NCBI GenBank assembly: GCA_023394955.1
Contig: JAEWZY010000082.1
Span: forward strand, 1-38,622
Direction: 5' to 3'
Length of the DNA: 38,622 bases
Origin: Bacillota bacterium
Lineage (GTDB): Bacteria; Bacillota; UBA4882; UBA8346
A model generated the notes under the pieces. It was given only the letters and a program-made list of their open reading frames with translations. It did no database searches and was not told the DNA's origin. Each line of letters begins with the position of its first letter. Position 1 is the first letter of the stretch. Shown here piece by piece: positions 22,916 to 30,633 of the stretch. A program made the translations under genes and the position numbers.

Positions 22916-24145
22916 ATGTTTACTAATTTCAAAGATAAGCTATTTATGCTTTCCCTTTGTATAGTTTTTCACCTAGGGGTACTTTATGGTTATTGGGCCG
23001 ATAGCACGTATAATTTTCATCCCAAGTATTGGGCCAGGCAGTTTACTGTTGCAATATTTCTGTTGCTTTTTCTCTCAATAACTTTGCCATTTATTAAATT
23101 ATGGAAAAATCGCGGTAAAGTATTAACGATAAAAGTTGTCATGGTGTTCGCATTAGCCATGCCGTTTGCTGGTAATCCCGGAGTCTATAGCTTAATTTAT
23201 GCTTTAGTGATTTTTGAAGGGTTTGTTTTTCTCCCCTTAGGTTTCGCCTTACTGCTTAGCGCTTCTTGTTTAGCGTATTCTATATGGATATCCCTTTCTC
23301 TCCCAACTTTATGGTTGACTTCTATCCCGCAAAAACTGAACTTAAGCGCGTTAATTACTAGCTGGACCGAGTGTTTTTTTAGCGGGATTATTGGTTATTT
23401 ATTATCAAAAAATCAAAAGCTTCGCCATAAAGAAAAGGACATTTCGAATCAATTGCAAATTTCCAATATTAATTTGGCAAATACCATAATCAATCTGCAA
23501 AACCTGGCCGCAACTGCGGAACAATCAACAATGGTGCGGGAAAGAAGCCGAATTGCTAGGGAAATACATGATTCGCTCATCTATACCTTAACTAATCTAC
23601 TTGCCTTATTAAATGCTTACCGGGAAAAACTTAACGCCGTTAATAAAATAATCCCGGATGAGTTGAACCAAGCCAGGGAGTTGGTATTATTAGGTTTGAA
23701 CGATGTCCGACATTTTCTAAACACCATCCGCCCAAAAGATTATGAAGAGGATATTGGACTAGGCAAAATAAAACGGTTAGTGACCGTTTTTAGTCAAGCA
23801 ACAGGTGTTGAAGTTGAATTAAACTTTGGGGATGTTCCCCAATTTATTGATAAAAAGTTAGAACAAGTTACCTACCGTATTGTCCAGGAAGGTCTCACCA
23901 ATTCTTTTCGCCATGGGAAAGCTACCCGGATATTTATTAATTTTAATCTTTTTAAAAACGGAATAAGTCTGAGTATCAAAGATAACGGCTGTGGAGTTGA
24001 GATAATCAAAAGTGGTTATGGCCTTACCGGAATTTGGGAACGTGTTGAGGAATTAGGCGGAAAGATAAAGATTATATCTAGAGTTGGAGATGGTTTCACT
24101 TTGCAAGTGTGGTTTCCGTTGAAAGGAGGAATCGCAGATGATTGA
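22916..24145 (+). CDS. Sensor histidine kinase, NarL/LiaS/DesK class (HisKA_3)
   Basis: Membrane-bound kinase of 409 residues. About five hydrophobic segments (roughly 9-26, 42-64, 71-87, 93-130, 146-163) form the sensor part with no large extracellular domain. A coiled coil (165-205) leads to the dimerisation helix RERSRIAREIHDSL, with the phospho-acceptor probably His218. The HATPase has EGLTNSFRHGKAT (N box near 329) and DNGCGV near 356. GGTGAG stands before the ATG. It overlaps the response-regulator gene by 8 bases. Being divergent from the RidA-to-FAH operon, it probably senses the transported compound or a related membrane signal. Confidence 0.9.
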   Translation: MFTNFKDKLFMLSLCIVFHLGVLYGYWADSTYNFHPKYWARQFTVAIFLLLFLSITLPFIKLWKNRGKVLTIKVVMVFALAMPFAGNPGVYSLIYALVIFEGFVFLPLGFALLLSASCLAYSIWISLSLPTLWLTSIPQKLNLSALITSWTECFFSGIIGYLLSKNQKLRHKEKDISNQLQISNINLANTIINLQNLAATAEQSTMVRERSRIAREIHDSLIYTLTNLLALLNAYREKLNAVNKIIPDELNQARELVLLGLNDVRHFLNTIRPKDYEEDIGLGKIKRLVTVFSQATGVEVELNFGDVPQFIDKKLEQVTYRIVQEGLTNSFRHGKATRIFINFNLFKNGISLSIKDNGCGVEIIKSGYGLTGIWERVEELGGKIKIISRVGDGFTLQVWFPLKGGIADD

Positions 24146-24815
24146 TGCGCCTTTACGCTTATTAATCGTTGATGATCAAAAACTGTTCAGTGAAAATTTA
24201 AAGATCATGATTGAATTAAAAGTCCCCGGCGCTAAAGTGGTTGGCATTGCTGGTAATGGTTATGAAGCTTTAGAAATGTATCAAGAATTAAACCCAAATT
24301 TAATACTACTGGATATTCGGATGCCCAAAATGGATGGAGTTGAATTTATACGCCGGCTCCATACGATGAACACTAGGACTAGAATTATTGTACTTACCAC
24401 ATTTGATGATGATCAATACGTTTTCGAGGCTTTAAAGTATGGAGCAGCCGGATATTTATTAAAACAAATCGAGCCCGATGATTTAGCCAAGGCCATCCTC
24501 GAAGTACATAATGGTGGCACCTTGGTATCACCGCAAGTTACTAAAAAATTGATTAAAGAAGTTATCCGCTATCGTATTACTGATTCGGAAATTCCCGATG
24601 ATGTCCTTCAAAAATTGACTCCCAGGGAATTAGACGTTTTGAAACAGATCGGTCTAGGCAAAGATAATCGTGAAATTGCTCAAAGTTTACAATTAGCCGA
24701 AGGTACTGTCCGAAATCATGTAAGCAATATATACGAAAAATTGAATCTTAAAGATCGCGGTCAAGCAATAAGATATGCAATTTTACACGGTTTAAACGAA
24801 AATAACGATAATTAG
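24138..24815 (+). CDS. Response regulator, NarL/FixJ family
   Basis: Receiver domain with acidic pocket Asp12/Asp13, phospho-acceptor Asp59 in LLDIRMPKMDG and conserved Lys in GYLLKQIEPDD, followed by a LuxR-type helix-turn-helix at about 155-220 (LTPRELDVLKQIGLGKDNREIA...TVRNHVSNIYEKL). Length 225 is normal. It is translationally coupled to the kinase. A likely target is the divergent operon starting with ridA, where a symmetric site is found. No other promoter target is evident. Confidence 0.92.
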   Translation: MIDAPLRLLIVDDQKLFSENLKIMIELKVPGAKVVGIAGNGYEALEMYQELNPNLILLDIRMPKMDGVEFIRRLHTMNTRTRIIVLTTFDDDQYVFEALKYGAAGYLLKQIEPDDLAKAILEVHNGGTLVSPQVTKKLIKEVIRYRITDSEIPDDVLQKLTPRELDVLKQIGLGKDNREIAQSLQLAEGTVRNHVSNIYEKLNLKDRGQAIRYAILHGLNENNDN

Positions 24816-24844
24816 GGACTATCCAACTACCCATTCGGAAACCT

Positions 24845-24864
24845 TATTGCATCAGTATGCAATA
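24845..24864. repeat. Inverted repeat between convergent genes
   Basis: TATTGCAT-CAGT-ATGCAATA, a perfect 8-base stem, stands between the response regulator and the YabE-like gene. A T-run is lacking on either side, so it may be only a weak bidirectional terminator. Confidence 0.4.
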
Positions 24865-24912
24865 CCTTAATCAAATTCTTTAGCTTTTTGACTGGTTTAA
24901 AATTCCGTCCTT

Positions 24913-25932
24913 TCATTCCAATATATAAACCTTAATCTTTTTCCGGCCGAACCTCAAGGCCTCCTGATAGGTTTCATAACAAAGATCTATCTTATTTCCC
25001 TTGATAGCGCCCCCGATATCGGCCGCCTCCGCTTTGCCGTAACCCTCGATATAAAGTTGGGTACCGAGGCGGATCACTTTCGGATCAACCGCCACCACTC
25101 CATAGCCGGCTTTTTTACCGGTATAGGTATAGCCGTCCGCCCACTTGCCGCAACTTTCCGGCCCCGGATAGTAAGCCGTCGCTTCCATTACTCTGGCTTC
25201 AACATACCGGTAAGAACCACGCGAGGTCACCAAAGTCCGGACTATGGGTTTGGTCCCGACCGCAACTAGCTCATTGATCACCGGTTCGATTACTTTCTTG
25301 GATAAAGTGATCTGTTTGGTTAAAATGTCGTCTTGATAGATCATTTGAATTTGATGTTCGGCCAAACCGGCTTTGCCGGAACGAAGCGTTTTTCTTTTGC
25401 CCCGTTCCAAGTTTTTATCGTTGCGGTATTCCGTCTTCGGATTAATGGCCGCTTGTTTGGTGATCACTTCCGACCGGACATTGATTACCCGGATTTTCAT
25501 GTCCGGTTCGACAATGGTCTCCAAACCGGGTTTGATGATATCGTCTTCATCAAACTTGATTTCGGCCTTGGCCAATACCTCTTTAACCGGCCGGGTGATT
25601 GTCCTAAACTCAGCGGTTTTTCCGGCGGCGGTGATTTCCACCGTATAGCCGCGGATTACTTCAATGTTAGTATCCTCTTTCACCCGGGTGGAGAGGGGTG
25701 GTTGGACCTCGTCTCCTTCGCTCAAAACCACTTGTTTTTCTTGAAGGACCTTAGCCACGGTCGGACTTAATGTTTTCCATTCATAGCTTTTCCCGTCTAC
25801 CGATAACGCCACCCGGTCGAGAGCCAGGGTGTAACCGATGATGCCGGTAAAGACCGTTAATATGCCTAAGCTAAAGTAGAGATAATTCCGTGACTTCTTC
25901 TCCCAGCGGCCCGAAATGATTCGTAACTTCAT
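24913..25932 (-). CDS. yabE: YabE-like cell-wall protein: DUF348 repeats, G5 domain, 3D domain
   Basis: An exported protein of the Rpf-like/YabE family that remodels peptidoglycan. A basic N-terminus and hydrophobic segment (about 18-38) are followed by DUF348-type repeats (SVDGKSYEWKTLSPTVAKVL, and EITAAGKTAEFRTITRPVKEVLAKA), a G5-like region (about 190-240) and a C-terminal 3D domain named for its three Asp. The 3D part shows MEATAYYPG, VVAVDPKVIRLGTQLYIEGYG, AADIGGAIKGNKIDL. The open frame extends into the radical SAM gene, but ATG 25932 with AGGAGG is clearly the start (339 residues). In B. subtilis yabE lies after tatD, as here. Confidence 0.9.
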   Translation of the reverse strand: MKLRIISGRWEKKSRNYLYFSLGILTVFTGIIGYTLALDRVALSVDGKSYEWKTLSPTVAKVLQEKQVVLSEGDEVQPPLSTRVKEDTNIEVIRGYTVEITAAGKTAEFRTITRPVKEVLAKAEIKFDEDDIIKPGLETIVEPDMKIRVINVRSEVITKQAAINPKTEYRNDKNLERGKRKTLRSGKAGLAEHQIQMIYQDDILTKQITLSKKVIEPVINELVAVGTKPIVRTLVTSRGSYRYVEARVMEATAYYPGPESCGKWADGYTYTGKKAGYGVVAVDPKVIRLGTQLYIEGYGKAEAADIGGAIKGNKIDLCYETYQEALRFGRKKIKVYILE

Positions 25933-26020
25933 TCTGTCCTCCTGGAATGTATTTGCGCGCAACCTGGAAAGTTGATGTTGTTTTTCTCTAGTTAGCTGGA
26001 CAAATCCTGCCTCATACCAA

Positions 26021-26632
26021 TTATTCCAGATATTCTCTGATCCGAAACTCCGCGCCGATTTTCTTAGCAATAGCCGCTGCTTTTTCCAGGTCAACCCCGG
26101 GATAATTGACTACCGACAGGATAACCCTGGGGATATAGTTGATACTTCGTCTGGCGAATTCCAGGATTGCCGGATATGCTTTCGCGCCAAACTCAGTCCG
26201 GCATACCTTATTATAAAGCACGGCATCATCGGCGTTCAAACTGATTGAGATTATATCGATCAACCCTTTTAACTGCGGTAAAACATCGTAACCCAAAATC
26301 AAGTCCGCCAAACCATTGGTATTTAATCTGACCGGCGCCGTCCATTGCTTGAGCCACCTGGCCGTTCCCTCTACGATCTCCGGCCGCATTAACGGTTCGC
26401 CGTACCCGCAAAATACAACCTCCCGATAACTTGAAGGGTTATGAATAGCATCGATAATTTCGGACAAGGAAGGTTCATGTTCCAGCCACAAATTATACCC
26501 AACTCCGCTTTTTCCTCTCCGGATACAAAAGACGCAAGCATTTGGACACCGGTTGGTTATATTTAAATACAACGAGTCATGCAGCTGGTAAGCTATGGTC
26601 AATGCGGTTTTTGAATTAAGATCGTTTTCCAT
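26021..26632 (-). CDS. TatD-associated radical SAM protein
   Basis: A short radical SAM enzyme (203 residues) with the cluster motif NRCPNACVFC (C-x3-C-x2-C), a SAM-binding GYGEPLMRPEIV segment and LNTNGLADLI. It matches the group described as the TatD-family-associated radical SAM protein, and tatD is indeed the upstream gene. The reaction is unknown. ATG 26632 has AGGTGG 6 bases upstream; the GTG at 26641 overlaps that site and is rejected. It lies between tatD and the yabE-like gene, a place that B. subtilis leaves empty. Confidence 0.88.
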   Translation of the reverse strand: MENDLNSKTALTIAYQLHDSLYLNITNRCPNACVFCIRRGKSGVGYNLWLEHEPSLSEIIDAIHNPSSYREVVFCGYGEPLMRPEIVEGTARWLKQWTAPVRLNTNGLADLILGYDVLPQLKGLIDIISISLNADDAVLYNKVCRTEFGAKAYPAILEFARRSINYIPRVILSVVNYPGVDLEKAAAIAKKIGAEFRIREYLE

Positions 26633-26754
26633 AAAATCCACCTATATTATATGATTCCATTGGAAAACCTTGGCGCTAATATCTCAAATTGTCTGTCTTA
26701 ATTTATTATGCCAATTTTCCCAACTTAATTACATCCGGCGTATGCCAATTAATT

Positions 26755-27528
26755 TCAAAAAGTTATCCCGAATAAAGCTTTGCAGTTACCAGCGGTCGTA
26801 TTCATAACTTCGGCAACGGATAGCTGTTTGACTTCTGCCAGTTTCTCCCCGACCTGTCTCACATAAACCGGTTCATTACGGCGTCCCCTAAATGGATGGG
26901 GAGCCAGATAAGGGCTATCCGTTTCCACCAATAGCCTTTCCATTGGAATACCGGCAGCAGTTTCCCTTAGTTTTACGGCATTTGTAAAGGTAAGCGGCCC
27001 CGCAAAAGAGATATAAAGTCCCAGATGTAAAAACCGGGCCGCCATTTCTCCGCTGCCGCTAAAACAGTGCATTACCCCGCCGGCAGCCCCGACTCCCTCC
27101 CTGACAAGGGTCTCCAATGTTTCCTGATGGGCCTCTCGATTATGGATGATAATCGGTTTATGACAGCTTTTGGCGATGTTTATTTGTTCAATAAAAGCTT
27201 TTAATTGTTCTTCCTTGGTTGAATAATTATAGTGGTAATCCAGGCCGATTTCGCCAACGGCAACTACCTTGGGTTCGGCCAACAATTGTTCCAATTGAGC
27301 TGCGGCGGGTTGGTCCCAAATTTTAGCGTCATGAGGATGAACCCCAACCGCCGCCCAGATCAGTTGGTGTTTTTCCGCTAATTCAACGGCTTTAACTGAA
27401 GAAACAAAGTCAAAACCCGGGACCAAAATAGCCTTAACGCCGGCTTCCAAAGCGCTTTCGATAATATGCTCCAAGTCAAGTCCAAAAGCCTTGTCGTTTA
27501 GATGGGCATGGCTGTCAATCCAGTTCAC
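26755..27528 (-). CDS. tatD: TatD family metal-dependent hydrolase / DNase
   Basis: TIM-barrel hydrolase with HAH near residue 7 (DSHAHLND), VGEIGLDYHY at about 92-101, PIIIHNREAH, GGVMHCFSGS and LVETDSPYLAP, which together hold the metal ligands of TatD/YcfH. Length 257 is normal. Family members have 3'-5' DNase activity and may act in repair; here the enzyme is coupled to metS (ATGA overlap), as in Bacillus. The radical SAM gene downstream suggests a partnership. Confidence 0.92.
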   Translation of the reverse strand: MNWIDSHAHLNDKAFGLDLEHIIESALEAGVKAILVPGFDFVSSVKAVELAEKHQLIWAAVGVHPHDAKIWDQPAAAQLEQLLAEPKVVAVGEIGLDYHYNYSTKEEQLKAFIEQINIAKSCHKPIIIHNREAHQETLETLVREGVGAAGGVMHCFSGSGEMAARFLHLGLYISFAGPLTFTNAVKLRETAAGIPMERLLVETDSPYLAPHPFRGRRNEPVYVRQVGEKLAEVKQLSVAEVMNTTAGNCKALFGITF

Positions 27529-29459
27529 TTTACTTTTGCTCCCTCACCGATCTCCGTCTCAGGACGGATCACCGCTAATTTGCCTTCTTCATTGGAAGCC
27601 GCCAACAACATTCCTTCCGAAAGCAGACCCCTTAACTTTGCCGGTTTCAAGTTGGCAACCACCACTATTTCCTTCCCAACCACCTGCTCAGCCGAATAAT
27701 GCTGGGCGATACCGGCTACAATCTGCCTCTCTGCCCCTGCAACACTAATCCGTAATTTCAAAAGCTTATCCGAGCCTTCTACTTTTTCAGCTGCCAATAC
27801 TTTGGCGACCCGCAAATCGATCTTCGCGAATTCCTCAATGGTAATCTGCTCAGATTTGGTTTCCGATTGTTTCGGTTCCTCTTTTTTAGATTCCTGCCGT
27901 TTGGGGGCGGCGGTCTCCGCCGCCGGTTTCTCCTCCTCGATCCGGGGGAAGATCGGCAAGCCTTTCTTGGTCCGAACCCCAGGCTTCAATCCGCCCCATT
28001 TAACGTCCTCGAAGTAATTAGTCCCCGTATCCGCGTTGATTCCTAATTGCTCACGAATCTTAGCGGGAGTTTCCACTAAGAAAGGTTCCAATAACACCGC
28101 AGTTAACCGTAATGTTTCCGCCATCGCGTAAAGAACCGTCTTCAATCGCTCTTGTTGGTCCGGCTGTTTTGCTAAAGCCCATGGAGCCGCTTCGTCAATA
28201 TATTTGTTGGCCCTGGAGACCAACTTGAAAATAGATATTAACGCCTGGTTAATCCCCAGTTCTTCCATGAAAGCTTTCAAATCGGACACGCTTTCTTCCG
28301 CTTGTTTAATTAATTGAAGGTCTAATTCTTGATAACTACCAGGAGTTGGAATGAGACCACCGTTAAATTTTTCAATCATCGATAAGGAGCGGTGTAGTAA
28401 ATTACCCAAGTCATTGGCCAGATCTTGGTTTATTCTGAGAATAAGAGACTCTTCGGAATAGTAGCCGTCCGAGCCAAAAGGAATCTCCCGCAATAAGTAG
28501 TAACGAATAGCGTCCAGTCCGTATTTTTCAATCAAAATGACCGGGTCGATCACATTGCCCTTAGATTTCGACATTTTCCCGCCATCCAGCACCAGCCAAC
28601 CATGGCCGAAAATTTGTTTTGGTAGTGGTAAATCTAAAGCCATTAAAAGGATCGGCCAAATTATTGTGTGAAAACGGACAATTTCCTTCGCCATTAAATG
28701 TAAATCTGCCGGCCAATACTTTACAAATTGAGGGGTTTGCTGGGGATACCCCAATGCGCTAATATAGTTGGAGAGCGCATCCAACCATACATACACCACA
28801 TGTTTGGGGTCAAATGGCACTTGAATTCCCCAGTTGAATGTGGTCCGGGAAACACATAAGTCCTCCAGTCCGGGTTTGAGAAAATTATTTACCATCTCAT
28901 TCTTTCGGGAAACAGGCAAGATAAACTCAGGATGCGCTTCAATATGTTTCATTAAACGATCTGCATATTTGGAAACCCGGAAAAAGTAGCTCTCTTCCTT
29001 AACTAACTCGACATCCCGTCCACAATCCGGGCATTTTCCTTCCTGTAACTGACGTTCCAGCCAGAATGCTTCGCAAGGTGTACAATACCAACCTTCATAT
29101 TCGCTTTTATAAATATCGCCTTGTTGATATAAACGGTCGAAGATTGACTGTACTGTCTCCTTATGTCGCGACTCAGTCGTCCGGATAAAATCATCGTGAC
29201 TGATCATTAATTTTCGCCACAAGTTTTCAATGTTAACCACAATTTGATCAACAAAAGCTTGAGGTGTCTCACCGGCCGCTTCCGCCCGGCGTTGGATTTT
29301 CTGACCATGCTCGTCGGTTCCGGTTAAAAACCATACATCGTCGCCTATCTGTCGATGATACCGAGCGAACGCATCGGCCACAACTGTAGTATAGGCATGG
29401 CCGATATGTAAATTGTCGCTCGGATAATAAATCGGTGTAGTAATATAAAACTTACCCAC
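27525..29459 (-). CDS. metG: Methionyl-tRNA synthetase with C-terminal tRNA-binding domain
   Basis: Class I synthetase charging tRNA-Met. The HIGH motif is residues 18-21, a zinc knuckle is formed by Cys126, Cys129, Cys143 and Cys146, and KMSKS is at 295-299. An alpha-helical anticodon domain follows, then a lysine/glutamate-rich linker (about 505-540) and an EMAP/Arc1p-like tRNA-binding domain (EEFAKIDLRVAKVL...). Length 644 fits the form with this extension. The start is GTG with GAGGGG 6 bases upstream. Expression is controlled by the T-box leader described separately. Called metS in B. subtilis. Confidence 0.96.
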   Translation of the reverse strand: MGKFYITTPIYYPSDNLHIGHAYTTVVADAFARYHRQIGDDVWFLTGTDEHGQKIQRRAEAAGETPQAFVDQIVVNIENLWRKLMISHDDFIRTTESRHKETVQSIFDRLYQQGDIYKSEYEGWYCTPCEAFWLERQLQEGKCPDCGRDVELVKEESYFFRVSKYADRLMKHIEAHPEFILPVSRKNEMVNNFLKPGLEDLCVSRTTFNWGIQVPFDPKHVVYVWLDALSNYISALGYPQQTPQFVKYWPADLHLMAKEIVRFHTIIWPILLMALDLPLPKQIFGHGWLVLDGGKMSKSKGNVIDPVILIEKYGLDAIRYYLLREIPFGSDGYYSEESLILRINQDLANDLGNLLHRSLSMIEKFNGGLIPTPGSYQELDLQLIKQAEESVSDLKAFMEELGINQALISIFKLVSRANKYIDEAAPWALAKQPDQQERLKTVLYAMAETLRLTAVLLEPFLVETPAKIREQLGINADTGTNYFEDVKWGGLKPGVRTKKGLPIFPRIEEEKPAAETAAPKRQESKKEEPKQSETKSEQITIEEFAKIDLRVAKVLAAEKVEGSDKLLKLRISVAGAERQIVAGIAQHYSAEQVVGKEIVVVANLKPAKLRGLLSEGMLLAASNEEGKLAVIRPETEIGEGAKVK

Positions 29460-29626
29460 TTAAATCCCCTCCCCAATTTTTAATTATAAATCAACCGGCA
29501 AACATTCCACATTCTAAAATATAGCTAACTTTCACTGCCAAAATTATAGGTGATCACCAAGCCTTAACTTACTCCCCGAAGCAGCTTGCAATCTGCGGAA
29601 TCAGTAAAATCTATGTAATCCCGGTC

Positions 29627-29905
29627 AAAAATAAAAAAAACCTTCGTCCCAATAGGGGACGAGAGGCTGCCTTCGTGGTACCACCCCAGTTCTCCCCCAA
29701 AGCAAAGCTTAAGAGGACTTCTGCAGTTTATAACGTTCACCAAACGACCGTTTTTACTCTATTTCAAAACGGCAACTCCGGAACCATATTCTTTGCTTAA
29801 TCCGGTCGGTTTTCAGCAATCCCCGACTCTCTTTTTTCGGTCTCCGCAAAGACTCTTTCCATCATCGTCTTTAAATATAATTAGCTTATGCAAACCCGGT
29901 AATTT
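29627..29905 (-). promoter_or_regulatory. T-box leader for methionyl-tRNA synthetase (Met specifier)
   Basis: On the minus strand the conserved T-box GGGGTGGTACCACG lies at 29687-29674. Next comes the terminator stem (29666-29641, CCTCTCGTCCC / GGGACGAAGG) and a T-rich run (29640-29627). Upstream is a Stem I-like region with GACGATGATGG and AGAGAGTCGGGG. A candidate Met specifier ATG occurs at 29787-29785, just after AGCAAAGAAT. Uncharged tRNA-Met would pair with the specifier and with the T-box, stabilise the antiterminator and allow read-through to metG, 168 bases downstream. T-box identity is strong; exact specifier placement is by eye. Confidence 0.9.
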
Positions 29906-29911
29906 CTTATA

Positions 29912-29940
29912 AATATAGCTACAAATTATCTGTTTGTCAA
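29912..29940 (-). promoter_or_regulatory. Sigma-A promoter of the T-box / metG transcript
   Basis: TTGACA (29940-29935), a 17-base spacer and TATATT (29917-29912) stand just upstream of the T-box leader. The start point would be close to 29905. Confidence 0.7.
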
Positions 29941-29948
29941 GTAGCAAT

Positions 29949-29969
29949 CTACTCGGAAAACACTTTGGG
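29949..29969. repeat. Dispersed short repeat, copy 1
   Basis: The 21 bases here (core ACTCGGAAAACACTTTGGG) recur at 34403-34423 with one difference. Both copies are intergenic. This copy ends 9 bases above the -35 of the metG promoter. Confidence 0.5.
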
Positions 29970-30273
29970 TCAAAAAACAGATCCCTAAAACTATGTTTTA
30001 ATCCTTTCGTATGCCACCGGCTGATGCGGACAATATTTGAAACAATACTGTCTATCGACTTTTTTAGCCAGTCTTTAAACAATTTGTAAAGTTAACCATC
30101 ATTTTTAAAAAGTCCGTTTAATTTTAAATTTTTTGCTTTCAAAGCTGTATCTCCAAATATTTCGGACTTTTGTCTATATTGATCCTTTTGTGGAGTATTT
30201 AAAATTATATTATGATATTTCTTCAGCCGAAGAGTTAAAATGAAAATTTTTTGTTAAAACATTTTGGATCAAT

Positions 30274-30302
30274 TTGACTTTGCATGTAAAAATAGGTATA
30301 AT
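30274..30302 (+). promoter_or_regulatory. Sigma-A promoter of abrB
   Basis: TTGACT (30274-30279), 17-base spacer and a perfect TATAAT (30297-30302). The start point should be near 30309. Confidence 0.85.
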
Positions 30303-30307
30303 AATTT

Positions 30308-30320
30308 TGTCGGTGTCGAA
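30308..30320 (+). promoter_or_regulatory. Tandem Spo0A-box-like sites at the abrB start point
   Basis: TGTCGG and a perfect TGTCGAA (30314-30320) lie directly after the -10 box. In B. subtilis two 0A boxes just downstream of the abrB start let phosphorylated Spo0A repress it. The same arrangement here implies the same control, by inference. Confidence 0.65.
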
Positions 30321-30347
30321 TTTTAACAGAAAGGGGTTTATTATATC

Positions 30348-30596
30348 ATGATGAAGTCAACAGGTATTGTTAGAAAGGTGGACGAGCTCGGCCGGGTAGT
30401 GATTCCTATTGAATTACGCCGTACCCTCCAGATTGATGAGAAAGACGCTTTAGAAATCTATGTAGATGGCGAAAAAATCATTCTCAAGAAGTATGAACCG
30501 GCCTGCATCTTCTGTGGAAATGCCGAAAACATCAAGAACTTCAAGGAAAAAAACATCTGCAAATCTTGCCTGGAATCAATGAAAGGCGCTTGTTAA
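30348..30596 (+). CDS. abrB: AbrB-family transition-state regulator with C-terminal zinc-ribbon-like motif
   Basis: The first ~48 residues are almost the same as the swapped-hairpin DNA-binding domain of B. subtilis AbrB (STGIVRKVDELGRVVIP, then IEL, EKDALEIYVDGEKIILKKY). Residues 53-74 differ: C-x2-C-x14-C-x2-C (Cys53, 56, 71, 74), a likely zinc-binding pair of knuckles in place of the AbrB C-terminal multimerisation domain. Total 82 residues. The start could be either of two adjacent ATGs (30348 or 30351); AAGGGG lies rather far upstream. It probably represses stationary-phase and sporulation genes until Spo0A shuts it off. Confidence 0.92.
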   Translation: MMKSTGIVRKVDELGRVVIPIELRRTLQIDEKDALEIYVDGEKIILKKYEPACIFCGNAENIKNFKEKNICKSCLESMKGAC

Positions 30597-30605
30597 TCAA
30601 GAGAG

Positions 30606-30633
30606 GAGGGGGCAAACCCCCTCTATTTTTTTT
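30606..30633 (+). terminator. Rho-independent terminator of abrB
   Basis: GAGGGGG (30606-30612), loop CAAA, CCCCCTC (30617-30623), then a run of eight T after TA. It terminates abrB; the stop codon of the convergent rsmI falls on its edge. Confidence 0.9.

Noticed and set aside
24913..26094. Extended N-terminus of the YabE-like protein
   Set aside because: It overlaps the radical SAM gene; ATG 25932 follows AGGAGG and begins with a signal segment.
29813..30082. 89-residue minus-strand frame in the T-box region
   Set aside because: It lies across the T-box leader and promoter and has no protein-like pattern or ribosome site.
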